From positions 1-64,000 of the forward strand of contig JACKMP010000008.1 in NCBI GenBank assembly GCA_024235315.1: DNA of 64,000 bases. Reading direction: 5' to 3'. Made by a program: the position numbers and the translations under genes. How positions within the stretch are numbered: the first letter of the stretch is position 1; every line of letters starts with the position of its first letter. The notes beneath the pieces were generated by a model that saw nothing but the letters and a program-made list of their open reading frames with translations, searched no databases and was not told where the DNA came from. The DNA is from Chromatiaceae bacterium. Its GTDB lineage: Bacteria > Pseudomonadota > Gammaproteobacteria > Chromatiales > Chromatiaceae. Below are positions 53,823 to 64,000 of the stretch, one piece after another.

Positions 53823-54566
53823 TCAGGATTGCAGCCAGATCAGGCTTGCCATTCTGCCGGTAACGCCGTCGCGACGATAGGAAAAGAAACGCTGCGGTTC
53901 ACTGAACGTGCAGTAACCGCCCCCACTCACGGCGGTGATGCCCAGACGACCCAGTCGCAGCCTCGCCAGCCCGTACAGGTCGGCCAGCCAGTGCCCGTAC
54001 CCGTGGGCACGAAACTGCTCGGCAGCGGTCGGGTCAACGGCGACGAATGCCTCGCGCACCTCGTCGCCCACCTCGAACGTCTCGGGGCCGATTGCCGGAC
54101 CCAGCCACGCCAGCAGTTGTCCGGGCGGGTCGTCGAAGCATGCCACCGAGTGTTCCAGCACGCCGGCCAGCAGCCCGCGCCACCCCGCATGGACAGCGGC
54201 GACGCGTGTCCCGGCGATGTTGCACAACAGCACCGGCAGGCAATCGGCGGTCATCACCGCACAGACCTTCCCGGGCCGGTCCTCGAAACAGGCATCTGCG
54301 CATTCCTGTGGCGCGCCCGGCACGCTGACCCGAGTCCCGTGCACCTGCTGCAACCACCGGGGTTCACCCGGCAGCGCGAGATGTGCGCGAAGGCGCGCCC
54401 TGTTCTCCGCGACCGCCCTTACATCATCGCGGACGTGATCTCCAAGATTCAGCCCGGCCCAGGGGCCGCCGCTCACCCCGCCGGCGCGCGTCGTGCTGCA
54501 GGCTCGAACGGTCGACGGCGCCGCCCAGTCGGGATGGATGCACTCAATCTTCTGAACTGTCGCCAT
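53823..54566 (-). CDS. pgeF: peptidoglycan editing factor PgeF (YfiH)
   Basis: A 247-residue protein of the YfiH/laccase-domain family, which corrects misincorporated amino acids in peptidoglycan precursors. Family motifs are ACSTTRAGGVS, HAGWRGLLAGVLE and the metal/active-site Cys in MTADCLPVLL. The C-terminal FFSYRRDGVTGRMAS is characteristic. The ATG at 54566 or 54572 overlaps the end of rluD, as in E. coli, where yfiH follows rluD. Confidence 0.93.
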   Translation of the reverse strand: MATVQKIECIHPDWAAPSTVRACSTTRAGGVSGGPWAGLNLGDHVRDDVRAVAENRARLRAHLALPGEPRWLQQVHGTRVSVPGAPQECADACFEDRPGKVCAVMTADCLPVLLCNIAGTRVAAVHAGWRGLLAGVLEHSVACFDDPPGQLLAWLGPAIGPETFEVGDEVREAFVAVDPTAAEQFRAHGYGHWLADLYGLARLRLGRLGITAVSGGGYCTFSEPQRFFSYRRDGVTGRMASLIWLQS

Positions 54567-55593
54567 ACTCATCGAAACCGTCGAAATCGTCGAACCCGGC
54601 GTATTCCTCGTGGTCGGGGTCGTGCCAGTGCACATTGGCATCAGCGGCAAGTGCGTCGATCACGGTACGCATGTCCGGTGCGATCGCACACGAGAAACGC
54701 ATCGGCCGACCGCTGACCGGATGATCGAACTGCAGACGCTTGGCGTGCAGGGCCTGGCGTTTGAATGCGCGCAATACCTGTTTGAGTTCCTCGGACGCGC
54801 CGCCCGGCAGGTGCAGGCGCCCACCGTAGACCTGGTCACCGAAAACAGGGTGGCGCAGGTGCGCCATGTGGACACGGATCTGGTGGGTCCGGCCTGTCTC
54901 CAGCAGGACCTTCAGCAGGGTATGGCCACGAAACTGCTCGAGTACGCTGAAATGCGTGACCGAGGGCTTGCCGACCGGGCTGACTGCCATCCGCGTCCGC
55001 TGCGTCGGGTGACGGCCTATCGGCATGTCGATGGTGCCGCTGGCCGGCATACCGCCGTTCACCAGCGCGCGATACTCGCGCCTGACCTCGCGCGCAGCGA
55101 TCGCCTCCACCAGACGCTTGTAGGCGCCCTGGCTGCGCCCCACCACCATCAGCCCGGTGGTGTCCTTGTCCAGTCGGTGCACGATGCCGGCGCGCGGCAG
55201 CTCGATCAACGCCGGGTCGTGAAACAGCAGCGCGTTCTGCAGTGTGCCGTCCGGATTGCCGGCAGCCGGATGCACCACCAGCCCGGCCGGCTTGTTGATC
55301 ACCAGAACGTGCTCGTCCTCGAAAACGATGCTCAACGGGATATCCTGCGGCACACAGGCGACCTGATCCTCGGCCACCGCACGCAACCGGACGCGGTCAC
55401 CGATCGCAACCTTGTCGCGCGACCGACGCTGCTCACCGTTGACGCTGACCCGGCCTTCGCGGGTCCAGGCCTGCAAGCGGCTGCGTGAATAGTCCGGAAA
55501 CAGGCTGGCCAGCGCCTGGTCGAGTCGCCCACCCGCCAGCTCCGCGCCGACCGTGCCCTCAAGGAGGGATTCTTCGTGCTTCTGATCCGTCAA
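54544..55593 (-). CDS. rluD: 23S rRNA pseudouridine synthase RluD
   Basis: A 349-residue enzyme that makes the pseudouridines at 23S rRNA 1911, 1915 and 1917. It has an N-terminal S4 RNA-binding domain (about 15-70) and the RluA catalytic motif IVHRLDKDTTGL with its Asp. The acidic C-terminus is longer than in E. coli. No ATG fits; the TTG at 55593 with GGAACCACC upstream is the likely start. It is divergent from bamD and heads the rluD-pgeF-gcvR-def unit. Confidence 0.93.
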   Translation of the reverse strand: MTDQKHEESLLEGTVGAELAGGRLDQALASLFPDYSRSRLQAWTREGRVSVNGEQRRSRDKVAIGDRVRLRAVAEDQVACVPQDIPLSIVFEDEHVLVINKPAGLVVHPAAGNPDGTLQNALLFHDPALIELPRAGIVHRLDKDTTGLMVVGRSQGAYKRLVEAIAAREVRREYRALVNGGMPASGTIDMPIGRHPTQRTRMAVSPVGKPSVTHFSVLEQFRGHTLLKVLLETGRTHQIRVHMAHLRHPVFGDQVYGGRLHLPGGASEELKQVLRAFKRQALHAKRLQFDHPVSGRPMRFSCAIAPDMRTVIDALAADANVHWHDPDHEEYAGFDDFDGFDEYGDSSED

Positions 55594-55604
55594 GGTGGTT
55601 CCGG

Positions 55605-55610
55605 TATAAT
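55605..55610 (+). promoter_or_regulatory. bamD promoter, -10 element
   Basis: An exact TATAAT lies 35 bases before the bamD ATG in the gap to the divergent rluD. A -35 match at the usual distance is poor. Confidence 0.45.
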
Positions 55611-55644
55611 TACGCGTCAATTTCGAGATTGTGGATTATCACCC

Positions 55645-56463
55645 ATGTCGCGCACCGTCTGGTCAGTTTTGCTCGCCGCCCTCCTGTTGTCGGGCTGCTC
55701 CCTATTCAAGGAAAAGGACGAGACGCTCGGCTGGAGCCAGCAAAAGCTGTTTACCGAGGCAACCGACGAGATGCACAGCGGCAACTACGAGAAGGCGATC
55801 AAGTACTACGAGATCCTCGAGTCACGCTATCCTTTCGGCAAGTATGCACACCAGGCGCAACTCAACGTCGCCTATGCCTATTACAAGGATTCCCAGCCGG
55901 AATCCGCCCTCGCTGCCGCCGACCGTTTCATCAAGCTGCACCCGCAGCATCCCTCTACCGCGTACGCCTACTACCTGCGCGGACTGGTCAACTTCAACCG
56001 CAGCCTGGGCTTTCTCGACCGCTTCCTGCCGACCGACACCTCGCAACGTGATCCCGGGGCAGCCCTCGACTCCTACAAGGACTTCGCCGAGTTGCTGAGG
56101 CTGTTCCCGAACAGCGAATACAACGTCGATGCTGCGCAGCGCATGCTCTACCTGCGCAACAACCTGGCACGCCTGGAGGTCAAGGTCGCGCAGTTCTACA
56201 TGCGTCGCGGGGCCTATCTCGCGGCGGCAAACCGCGCTGAGTTCGTGGTCCAGAACTACCAACGCACGCCAGCACTGCGCGACGCACTGGAACTGATGAT
56301 CTCGGCCTACACGGCCCTCGGCATGGATGAACTGGCGACCGACACGCGGCGCGTACTGGCACTCAACGAAGACAACGGCAGCCTGATCCCCGATCCTCAG
56401 ATCCTCGAAGAAAAGCCGCTGGGACAGGAAGTCTGGGAGTTCTTCGAACTCGACAAAAACTGA
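55645..56463 (+). CDS. bamD: outer-membrane assembly lipoprotein BamD
   Basis: A 272-residue lipoprotein of the BAM complex, which inserts beta-barrel proteins into the outer membrane. The signal peptide ends in LLSGCS (Cys about 18). Five TPR-like repeats follow, starting with NYEKAIKYYEILESRYPFGKY. The ATG at 55645 is chosen; earlier in-frame codons lie in the promoter. It is divergent from rluD, the E. coli arrangement, and is followed by a terminator. Confidence 0.95.
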   Translation: MSRTVWSVLLAALLLSGCSLFKEKDETLGWSQQKLFTEATDEMHSGNYEKAIKYYEILESRYPFGKYAHQAQLNVAYAYYKDSQPESALAAADRFIKLHPQHPSTAYAYYLRGLVNFNRSLGFLDRFLPTDTSQRDPGAALDSYKDFAELLRLFPNSEYNVDAAQRMLYLRNNLARLEVKVAQFYMRRGAYLAAANRAEFVVQNYQRTPALRDALELMISAYTALGMDELATDTRRVLALNEDNGSLIPDPQILEEKPLGQEVWEFFELDKN

Positions 56464-56490
56464 TCGGCAGCGAGCCACGCAACAAATACG

Positions 56491-56514
56491 AAGGCCCCGC
56501 ACGCGGGGCCTTTT
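56491..56514 (+). terminator. intrinsic terminator of bamD
   Basis: GGCCCCGC-ac-GCGGGGCC followed by TTTT, 29 bases after the bamD stop. It may also end glnB transcription on the other strand. Confidence 0.8.
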
Positions 56515-56536
56515 CACGACACGGACACTGCACCGT

Positions 56537-56875
56537 TCAGATGGCGTCGTTGTCCTGCTCACCGGTCCGGATACGCACGATCTTGCCCACATCCATCACG
56601 AAGATCTTGCCGTCACCAATCTTGCCGGTACGCGCGGCGCTGGTGATGGCCTCGATACAGGCATCGACCTGGTCATCGGCGATCACCACCTCGATCTTCA
56701 GCTTCGGCAGGAAGTCGACCACGTATTCGGCACCACGATACAGCTCGGTGTGCCCCTTCTGGCGCCCAAAGCCCTTTACCTCGATCGCCGTCATGCCGGT
56801 GACGCCGATGTTCGACAGGCTCTCGCGTACGTCATCCAGTTTGAATGGCTTGATAATCGCTTCGACCTTCTTCAT
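56537..56875 (-). CDS. glnB: nitrogen regulatory P-II protein
   Basis: A 112-residue P-II signal protein that reads 2-oxoglutarate, ATP/ADP and, through uridylylation, glutamine. The T-loop Tyr51 lies in ELYRGAEY and the B-loop in TSAARTGKIGDGKIFV; the ending VRIRTGEQDNDAI is GlnB-like. The ATG at 56875 has GGAG 6 bases upstream. It starts 59 bases after nadE on the same strand and may be cotranscribed; NAD synthase and P-II are known partners in some bacteria. Confidence 0.93.
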   Translation of the reverse strand: MKKVEAIIKPFKLDDVRESLSNIGVTGMTAIEVKGFGRQKGHTELYRGAEYVVDFLPKLKIEVVIADDQVDACIEAITSAARTGKIGDGKIFVMDVGKIVRIRTGEQDNDAI

Positions 56876-56934
56876 CAAAAACTCCCCCAGATCAGTGTTC
56901 GCTCCGGTGACAGCACCAAAGCGCGTAATTTTAG

Positions 56935-58530
56935 TCAGAATCCATTAACGATGGGATACCTGCGGTCGCGTCCATAGGACCGCCGCGTGATTTTGACACC
57001 GGGCGGTGCCTGACGGCGCTTGTATTCGTTGCGATCGACGAGCCGCGCTACACGCTGCACAACCGCCTTCGGATAGCCGGCGGCGACGATCTCATCGATC
57101 GATTCGTCCTGTTCGACGTAACGCGCGATGATCGCATCGAGGATCTCGTAGTCCGGCAAACTGTCGGAATCCTTCTGCCCTGGCCGCAACTCGGCCGATG
57201 GTGGTCGATCGATCACCCGCTGCGGTATCACCTCGCCATTGCGATTGCACCAACGCGCCAGACGATACACCAGAAGTTTGGGCACGTCCTTCAATGGTGC
57301 GAAGCCACCGGCCATGTCACCGTAAAGCGTCGCATAACCAACCGACATCTCGCTCTTGTTGCCGGTGGTCAGCAGCATGCGCCCGCGCTTGTTGCTGATC
57401 GCCATCAGGATGATGCCGCGGCAGCGCGCCTGGATGTTCTCCTCGGTGACATCCGGCACCGTTTCGACGAAGGTATCCGACAGCATTTCGAGAAAGGCAC
57501 TGAACGCCGGCTCGATCGGAATCACCTGGTGGGCCACTCCCATTGTCTCTGCCTGGCGGGCCGCATCGGCGTTGCTGATATCGGCGGTGTAACGCGACGG
57601 CATCGATACCACCTCGACATTGTCCGCACCCAGGGCGTCAACGGCAATCGCCAGGGTCAACGCGGAATCGATGCCGCCGGACAGACCGAGCACCACCGAA
57701 GAGAAACCATTCTTCGTCACATAGTCACGTGTACCCATTACCAGCGCGCGGTACACCTCCTCTTCGGTGCCAGGGAAAGGTTGCACCGTGGCCGGCTGCG
57801 GTACACCTCCCTGGAGCACGACCAGGGTCTCGGTCTCTTCGAAGAACACGCTGCGCTGTCGCAACCGGCCCCTGGCATCGACCACGAATGAACCACCGTC
57901 GAACACCAGCTCGTCCTGGCCGCCGACCAGGTTGACGTACAACACGGCCACACCGAAGCGTGCAGCGCGTTCCGCCACCAGGCTCTCACGCTGCATTGCC
58001 TTGCCCTGGTGGAATGGTGAGGCATTGAGATTGAGGAGTACCTGCGCCCCGGCCGTTGCGGCTCGCTGCACCGGCTGGTCGTACCAGATGTCCTCGCAGA
58101 TGGTAAGACCGAAACGCGTGCCCCCCTGATCGAAGACGACCGCATTGACGCCAGGCTCGAAATAGCGATGTTCGTCGAACACGCTGTAGTTCGGCAGCTT
58201 CATCTTGCGGTACTCGGCCTCGACCACGCCGTCCCGCAGCACGCCGGCCGCGTTATAGCGCACACCATCGCGCAGCGCCGGGTAGCCCACGACCAGCGTG
58301 ATTCCAACCGTGGCACGCGCGATCTCTTGCAGGGCAGCCGCCACGCGGGTGTCGCAGGCGGGGCGCAGCAGCAGGTCCTCGGGTGGATAGGACGTGAGAG
58401 TGAGTTCGGGAAAGACGACAATATCGGCCCTGCCGCGCAGGCGTTCGGCACAATCGATGACGCGCCGGGCATTGCCGGCAATATCCCCGACCAGCAGATT
58501 GATCTGCGCCAATGCAACCGTTGTCGTCAC
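56935..58530 (-). CDS. nadE: glutamine-dependent NAD+ synthetase
   Basis: A 531-residue two-domain enzyme making NAD from deamido-NAD and glutamine. The N-terminal nitrilase-type glutaminase has Glu in FPELTLTSYPP, Lys in KMKLPNYSVFDE and Cys in LTICEDIWY; the C-terminal ATP-binding domain has GLSGGIDSALTLAIAV. It starts with GTG at 58530 with GGAG upstream. It precedes glnB. The upstream gap to sucD is about 210 bases and shows no gene. Confidence 0.95.
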   Translation of the reverse strand: MTTTVALAQINLLVGDIAGNARRVIDCAERLRGRADIVVFPELTLTSYPPEDLLLRPACDTRVAAALQEIARATVGITLVVGYPALRDGVRYNAAGVLRDGVVEAEYRKMKLPNYSVFDEHRYFEPGVNAVVFDQGGTRFGLTICEDIWYDQPVQRAATAGAQVLLNLNASPFHQGKAMQRESLVAERAARFGVAVLYVNLVGGQDELVFDGGSFVVDARGRLRQRSVFFEETETLVVLQGGVPQPATVQPFPGTEEEVYRALVMGTRDYVTKNGFSSVVLGLSGGIDSALTLAIAVDALGADNVEVVSMPSRYTADISNADAARQAETMGVAHQVIPIEPAFSAFLEMLSDTFVETVPDVTEENIQARCRGIILMAISNKRGRMLLTTGNKSEMSVGYATLYGDMAGGFAPLKDVPKLLVYRLARWCNRNGEVIPQRVIDRPPSAELRPGQKDSDSLPDYEILDAIIARYVEQDESIDEIVAAGYPKAVVQRVARLVDRNEYKRRQAPPGVKITRRSYGRDRRYPIVNGF

Positions 58531-58743
58531 CTTGAGACGGTCTCCTCGGTATGTTTTGCCTGAACGGCCGGAAAGGTTATCGCGGCATGCCTGGATGCGA
58601 AAGATCCGTGGCGGAGCGGCTGCCGGCGCGCAGAGATTACACCAATAGCCACTCCCGCAGGAGGCCAGACTTTGGCCGACTGCCCCAGGCGCTTGGCCGC
58701 TCGGCTATCGGCCAGGGGGCTCGGTTCGGTTCCTGCAGGCCGA

Positions 58744-59613
58744 TCAGGCCAGCAATTCGGCCATACGCGCGCCGATCTGCGCCGGTGAGCGCACGGTGGC
58801 AACACCGGCCTCTTCCAGTGCGGCGAACTTGCCGTCCGCCGTGCCTTTGCCGCCACTGATGATCGCACCCGCATGTCCCATGCGCTTGCCTGCCGGCGCG
58901 GTAACCCCGGCGATGTAGGCGACCACCGGCTTGCGGACCTTGTCGGCGATGAACTCGGCGGCATCCTCCTCGGCGCTGCCGCCGATCTCACCGACCATCA
59001 CGATACCCCTGGTCTGGCGGTCCTTCTGGAAAAGCTCCAGGCAGTCGATGAAGTTCATCCCGTGGATCGGATCACCACCGATACCAACGCAGGTGCTCTG
59101 CCCGAGTCCCTGACGGCTCGTCTGGAATACCGCCTCGTAGGTCAGGGTGCCGGAACGCGACACGATGCCGACCCTGCCTTTCTTGTGGATGGCACCGGGC
59201 ATGATGCCGATCTTGCACTCGCCCGGCGTGATCACGCCCGGGCAGTTCGGGCCGACCAGGCGCACGTCGCTGCCGGCCAGCGCCGCGCGCACCTTGAGCA
59301 TGTCCAGCACCGGGATACCTTCGGTGATGCACACCACGACCTTGATGCCGGCATCGGCGGCCTCGAGGATCGCATCGGCGGCAAACGCTGCAGGTACGTA
59401 GATCATGCTGGCGTCAGCGCCGGTCTCGGCAACCGCGTCGTGCACGGTGTCGAACACTGGCCGCTCGAGATGACGCTGCCCCCCCTTGCCCGGTGTCACG
59501 CCACCGACCAGGTTGGTGCCATAGGCGATGGCCTGCTCGGAGTGGAAGGTACCCTGCTTGCCGGTGAAGCCCTGGCAGATCACCTTGGTGTGCTTGTCGA
59601 TCAGGATGCTCAT
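58744..59613 (-). CDS. sucD: succinyl-CoA ligase alpha subunit
   Basis: A 289-residue subunit of the TCA-cycle enzyme that makes ATP or GTP from succinyl-CoA. It has GFTGKQGTFHSEQAI, the CoA-binding Rossmann fold, and the phosphohistidine motif GHAGAIISGGKGTA near residue 245. The ATG at 59613 is the normal start. It follows sucC by 16 bases. Confidence 0.95.
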   Translation of the reverse strand: MSILIDKHTKVICQGFTGKQGTFHSEQAIAYGTNLVGGVTPGKGGQRHLERPVFDTVHDAVAETGADASMIYVPAAFAADAILEAADAGIKVVVCITEGIPVLDMLKVRAALAGSDVRLVGPNCPGVITPGECKIGIMPGAIHKKGRVGIVSRSGTLTYEAVFQTSRQGLGQSTCVGIGGDPIHGMNFIDCLELFQKDRQTRGIVMVGEIGGSAEEDAAEFIADKVRKPVVAYIAGVTAPAGKRMGHAGAIISGGKGTADGKFAALEEAGVATVRSPAQIGARMAELLA

Positions 59614-59629
59614 GTCTTCCCCTACAGGT

Positions 59630-60814
<1,185 letters not shown>

Positions 60815-60948
60815 CTGGAGATCCCATGCAGCGTCGACTGGCTGCATTCTGGTGCAGAACAGCGGCAAGCGCAAAAAGACAAATCACTGTTGACTATTAG
60901 GCACCACCGGGGTTGCGCGCCGGGCGGCAGATTCACGGCAGACAGGGG

Positions 60949-62583
60949 TTGATCGTAAGCACGCAGCAAAAAAACGACGCGGACGCAGGCCATGCGCCAA
61001 GGCTTGCCGGCGAAGGTGGTCACCTGCGCCTTTACCTGTTGTACCGGGTGGCGCTCGGCGTGGCCCTGCTGCTGGTCTATTTCGGCATCGGCCGTGGCCC
61101 GCTAGGCACCTTCCTGCCGGGGGTATTCCAGATCGCCGTCCACCTCTACCTTGGCCTTGCCATCGCCGCGCTGATCATGCACCTGCGCGGTGTCGGCGAC
61201 AGCGAAAAGCAGGGCCAGTTGGCGGTGTTCCTGGACATCGTACTGATCACGGTGATGATGCATTCCAGCGGCGGCGTGCAATCGGGCCTGGGCATGTTGA
61301 TCGCGGTCTCGATCGCACTGGGCAGCCTGTCGCTGGTCGGGCATACCTCGCTGTTGTTTGCCGCCCTGGCGTCCCTCGCCGTACTGACCGAGCGCATCTA
61401 CTCGCATATCACCGGGGCCTTCAGCGACACCGCCTATACCCAGGCCGGCCTGCTCGGGGCCTCGTTCTTTGCACTCGCCCTGCTCGCGCATCGCCTCGGC
61501 CGGCGCGCCGCGGAGAGCGAACAGCTCGCCCACCAGCGCGGCTCCGACCTCGCCAACCTGGCACAGCTCAACGATTTCGTGATCCAGCAAATGCGTGCCG
61601 GGATCCTCGTCATCGATCAGCAGGAGACCATCCAGGTCATGAACGAGGCCGGCTGGGTGTTGCTGGGGATGCCGGTTGCGATGCGTCACTTCCCACTGGC
61701 CGAGGCCTCACCACCGCTGGCACAGCAGTTCCGCCAGTGGTTCCGCGACCCTGCGCAGAGCCGCCCGGATTTCCGCGCCACCTCCGGCGGACGCGACCTG
61801 CGCGCCAGTTTCACGCCGATCGGTACCAGCGACGAGCCCGGCACGCTGATCGTGCTCGAAGACACCGCGCAGCTTACCGCCGAGGCGCAGCAGCTCAAGC
61901 TGGCATCGCTGGGCCGGTTGACCGCGGGCATCGCGCACGAGATCCGCAACCCACTCGGGGCGATCAGCCACGCCTCGCAGTTACTCGACGAATCACCGGA
62001 CCTGCCGGCCACCGACCAGCGCATGATCGAGATCATCCAGCACAACTCGCGTCGCGTGAACGAGGTGGTGGAGAGCATCCTCAAGCTGTCGCGCCAGCAC
62101 AACCCCCACCCCAAGCCGCTCAAACTGTCACCGTGGCTGCACGAGCAGATCGAAGACATCCGGCAGACGCATCGCCTCGGTGAGGAACAGCTGCAACAGC
62201 AGATCGAGCCCGAGGGCACCACGGTGCTCGCCGACCCGGGACAGTTGCGTCAGGCAATCGACGTGTTGTGCGACAACGCGGTGCGGCATTTCGACAGGGA
62301 CCCGGACCAACTCAATATCCGTCTGGTCGGCGGCATAACCCCCGAATCCGGCGGCCCGTTTCTGGAACTGCGCGACAACGGCCCGGGCATCCCGAAACAG
62401 GCCGAGGGCAATCTGTTCGAACCCTTCTTCACCACACGCAACGAGGGCACCGGACTCGGCCTGTATATCGCGCGCCAGCTGTGCGAGGCCAACCACATCC
62501 GCCTCGAGTATCTCAGCCAGCCCACCGGCGGCAGCTGCTTTCGGCTAAGCTTCCCCAATCCGAAGCGCACACGGATGTTATGA
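60949..62583 (+). CDS. pilS: sensor histidine kinase PilS
   Basis: A 544-residue membrane kinase of the PilSR system controlling type IV pilin expression. About six N-terminal helices (about 35-185) are followed by a PAS-like domain (about 205-320), HisKA with His in GIAHEIRNPLGAISHA, and a HATPase domain (DNGPGIP, FFTTRNEGTGLGL). No ATG exists; a TTG at 60949 or 60913 fits best. Its stop overlaps the pilR ATG (ATGA). Confidence 0.92.
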   Translation: MIVSTQQKNDADAGHAPRLAGEGGHLRLYLLYRVALGVALLLVYFGIGRGPLGTFLPGVFQIAVHLYLGLAIAALIMHLRGVGDSEKQGQLAVFLDIVLITVMMHSSGGVQSGLGMLIAVSIALGSLSLVGHTSLLFAALASLAVLTERIYSHITGAFSDTAYTQAGLLGASFFALALLAHRLGRRAAESEQLAHQRGSDLANLAQLNDFVIQQMRAGILVIDQQETIQVMNEAGWVLLGMPVAMRHFPLAEASPPLAQQFRQWFRDPAQSRPDFRATSGGRDLRASFTPIGTSDEPGTLIVLEDTAQLTAEAQQLKLASLGRLTAGIAHEIRNPLGAISHASQLLDESPDLPATDQRMIEIIQHNSRRVNEVVESILKLSRQHNPHPKPLKLSPWLHEQIEDIRQTHRLGEEQLQQQIEPEGTTVLADPGQLRQAIDVLCDNAVRHFDRDPDQLNIRLVGGITPESGGPFLELRDNGPGIPKQAEGNLFEPFFTTRNEGTGLGLYIARQLCEANHIRLEYLSQPTGGSCFRLSFPNPKRTRML

Positions 62584-63953
62584 ACCGCCCGCTGGCCCTG
62601 ATCATCGACGACGAACCGGATATCCGCGAACTGTTGGAGATCACGCTCGCGCGCATGGATATCGACAGTCGCAGCGCCGGTTCGCTGGCGCAGGCCTTCG
62701 AACAGCTGGGCACCAACCGCTTCGACCTCTGCCTGGTCGACATGCGCCTTCCCGACGGCAGCGGCATCGACGTGGTGCGCAAGGTCGCCGCCGAAAACCC
62801 TGAAACGCCGATCGCGGTGATCACCGCGCACGGCAACATGGAGACCGCCGTCGAGGCGCTCAAGGCCGGGGCCTTCGACTTCGTGTCCAAGCCGGTCGAC
62901 CTGCCTGTGCTCAGACGCCTGGTGGAAACAGCGCTGCGCGTGGCCCAGGGCGCCCCCCCCGCCAGGACCAAACGAGAGGGCGAACTGATCGGCAAATCGT
63001 CGGCGATGCAGGAGATCCGGCGCCTGATCGACAAGCTGGCACGCAACCAGGCACCGGTATTCGTCAGTGGTGAATCGGGCACCGGCAAGGAGCTGGCCGC
63101 ACGCGCGATCCACAGCCGCAGTCCGCGCGCCGACAAGCCCTTCGTCGCGGTCAACTGTGGCGCCATCCCGCAGGAACTGATGGAGAGCGAGTTCTTCGGC
63201 CACATCAAGGGCAGCTTCACCGGTGCGGTACGCGACAAACCGGGACTGTTCCAGAGCGCCGACGGTGGCACCCTGTTTCTCGACGAGGTCGCCGACCTGC
63301 CGGTGTCGATGCAGGTCAAGCTGTTGCGCGCGATCCAGGAAAAGTCCGTGCGCCCGGTCGGCGGGGCCAGCGAAGAACCCGTGGATATCCGCATCATCAG
63401 CGCCAGTCACCGCAACCTGCCGGCGATGGTCGCCAGTGGCGAGTTTCGCCAGGACCTGTTCTATCGAATCCACGTCATCGAGCTGTTGATGGCACCGCTG
63501 CGCGCGCGCCGTGAGGACATCCCGGTGATGATCGATCACGTGCTCGCGCGCCTGGCGCAGCGCACCGGCGGCACCAAGCCACGACTCGAACCCAGCGCGC
63601 TGAAGGCACTGTACGAGCACAACTTCCCCGGCAACGTGCGCGAACTCGAGAACATCCTCGAACGTGCCACCGCGCTGTGCGACGACAACGTCATCGTCCT
63701 CGAGGACCTGGGGCTCGCCGAGACGCCACGCGGCAGCGCCGCACCGCCAGAGGAAGGTTTCCCCGCACAGGGGCTGGAAAACTATCTCGCCGAGGTGGAA
63801 CGTCAGGCCATCGTGCGGGCACTGGAGGCCACGCGCTGGAATCGCACCGCCGCCGCAAAGGCGCTGAACATCAGTTTTCGTGCGTTGCGTTACCGAATGG
63901 AAAAGCTCGGACTGGATGCCGGCGATGGTGACGGTGATGCCGGTAGTGAATAG
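62580..63953 (+). CDS. pilR: sigma-54 response regulator PilR
   Basis: A 457-residue activator with a receiver domain (phospho-Asp about 55 in CLVDMRLPDGSG), a sigma-54 AAA+ domain (Walker A GESGTGKE, GSFTGA loop, LFLDEVADLP) and a Fis-type HTH (NRTAAAKALNISFRALRYR). It activates pilA and related genes with RNA polymerase-sigma-54. It is coupled to pilS; the pilin gene is outside the window. Confidence 0.95.
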   Translation: MNRPLALIIDDEPDIRELLEITLARMDIDSRSAGSLAQAFEQLGTNRFDLCLVDMRLPDGSGIDVVRKVAAENPETPIAVITAHGNMETAVEALKAGAFDFVSKPVDLPVLRRLVETALRVAQGAPPARTKREGELIGKSSAMQEIRRLIDKLARNQAPVFVSGESGTGKELAARAIHSRSPRADKPFVAVNCGAIPQELMESEFFGHIKGSFTGAVRDKPGLFQSADGGTLFLDEVADLPVSMQVKLLRAIQEKSVRPVGGASEEPVDIRIISASHRNLPAMVASGEFRQDLFYRIHVIELLMAPLRARREDIPVMIDHVLARLAQRTGGTKPRLEPSALKALYEHNFPGNVRELENILERATALCDDNVIVLEDLGLAETPRGSAAPPEEGFPAQGLENYLAEVERQAIVRALEATRWNRTAAAKALNISFRALRYRMEKLGLDAGDGDGDAGSE

Positions 63954-63968
63954 TTTGTTGTTCTGTTT

Positions 63969-63993
63969 CCCCCTCACCCCTGCCCTCTCCCCC
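63969..63993. repeat. dispersed palindromic repeat, copy 4 (partial)
   Basis: CCCTCACCCCTGCCCTCTCCC is the complement-side version of the repeat at 87-120, 15 bases after the pilR stop. The window ends before it is complete. Confidence 0.5.
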
Positions 63994-64000
63994 GAACACG

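Overview
The window looks like chromosomal DNA of a G+C-rich gammaproteobacterium, probably a sulfur oxidiser of the Chromatiales/Sedimenticola type. The clearest clue is a secreted Gly/Trp/Tyr-repeat protein at 41994-42398 that resembles sulfur-globule envelope proteins. The pilS-pilR pair, the rluD-pgeF/bamD divergence, an rppH-ptsP pair, nadE-glnB and sucCD are all typical gammaproteobacterial content. Three Na+/H+- or K+/H+-type antiporters and a Na+/phosphate transporter fit a saline habitat. Genes are densely packed and no gene-free stretch exceeds about 300 bases. I found no rRNA, tRNA, CRISPR array, prophage or complete insertion sequence.

Layout. 1-2.4 kb: repeats, then the SOS mutagenesis pair imuA-imuB (minus) behind a GTTC-N7-GTTC box. 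2.5-7.1 kb: a GGDEF-EAL protein, the Mg2+ transporter MgtE and an OmpA-like lipoprotein. 7.1-14.9 kb: a MocR-type regulator, a DUF1127 protein, a divergent HypD paralogue facing a secreted rhodanese/metallo-beta-lactamase-fold protein, a DUF2061 protein behind Fur-box-like sequence, a TetR regulator with an EamA exporter facing a peroxiredoxin, and a YaiI-type protein. 14.9-24.2 kb: a DEAD-box helicase, NhaA, a cytochrome c/antiporter/lipoprotein operon, a YgiQ-type radical SAM protein, a CBS-domain protein and an unknown lipoprotein. 24.3-31.4 kb: an RND adaptor and pump, a membrane-anchored glutamate-synthase-like protein and a CPA1 antiporter. 31.5-37.9 kb (all minus): rppH, ptsP, a PPK2 polyphosphate kinase, a Na+/phosphate cotransporter and two small unknown proteins.

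38-46 kb: a HAD phosphatase, a BtuC/FecC-type permease with its ATPase but no binding protein, two small unknown proteins, an orphan IS630-type DNA-binding domain, the sulfur-globule-like protein, a gamma-glutamyltransferase gene interrupted by an in-frame TGA, an HD-GYP protein and a spermidine-synthase-like protein. 46-52.7 kb: clpB with a sigma-32-like promoter and a clear terminator, then an MMPL/RND protein fused to a cyclic-nucleotide-binding domain and a coupled secreted protein. 52.7-64 kb: a tight rluD-pgeF-gcvR-like-def operon, bamD, glnB, nadE, sucD, sucC, pilS and pilR.

Several groups look functionally linked: phosphate uptake with polyphosphate metabolism and the nitrogen PTS enzyme; c-di-GMP turnover (GGDEF-EAL and HD-GYP) with type IV pilus control (PilSR); and ion homeostasis (NhaA, CPA1, CPA2, MgtE). 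The items most worth a second look are the HypD-like/rhodanese-MBL divergent pair, both of which have altered metal or active-site motifs, the split gamma-glutamyltransferase, the MMPL-cNMP fusion, the cytochrome c-antiporter operon, and the Fur-like control of a tiny DUF2061 protein.
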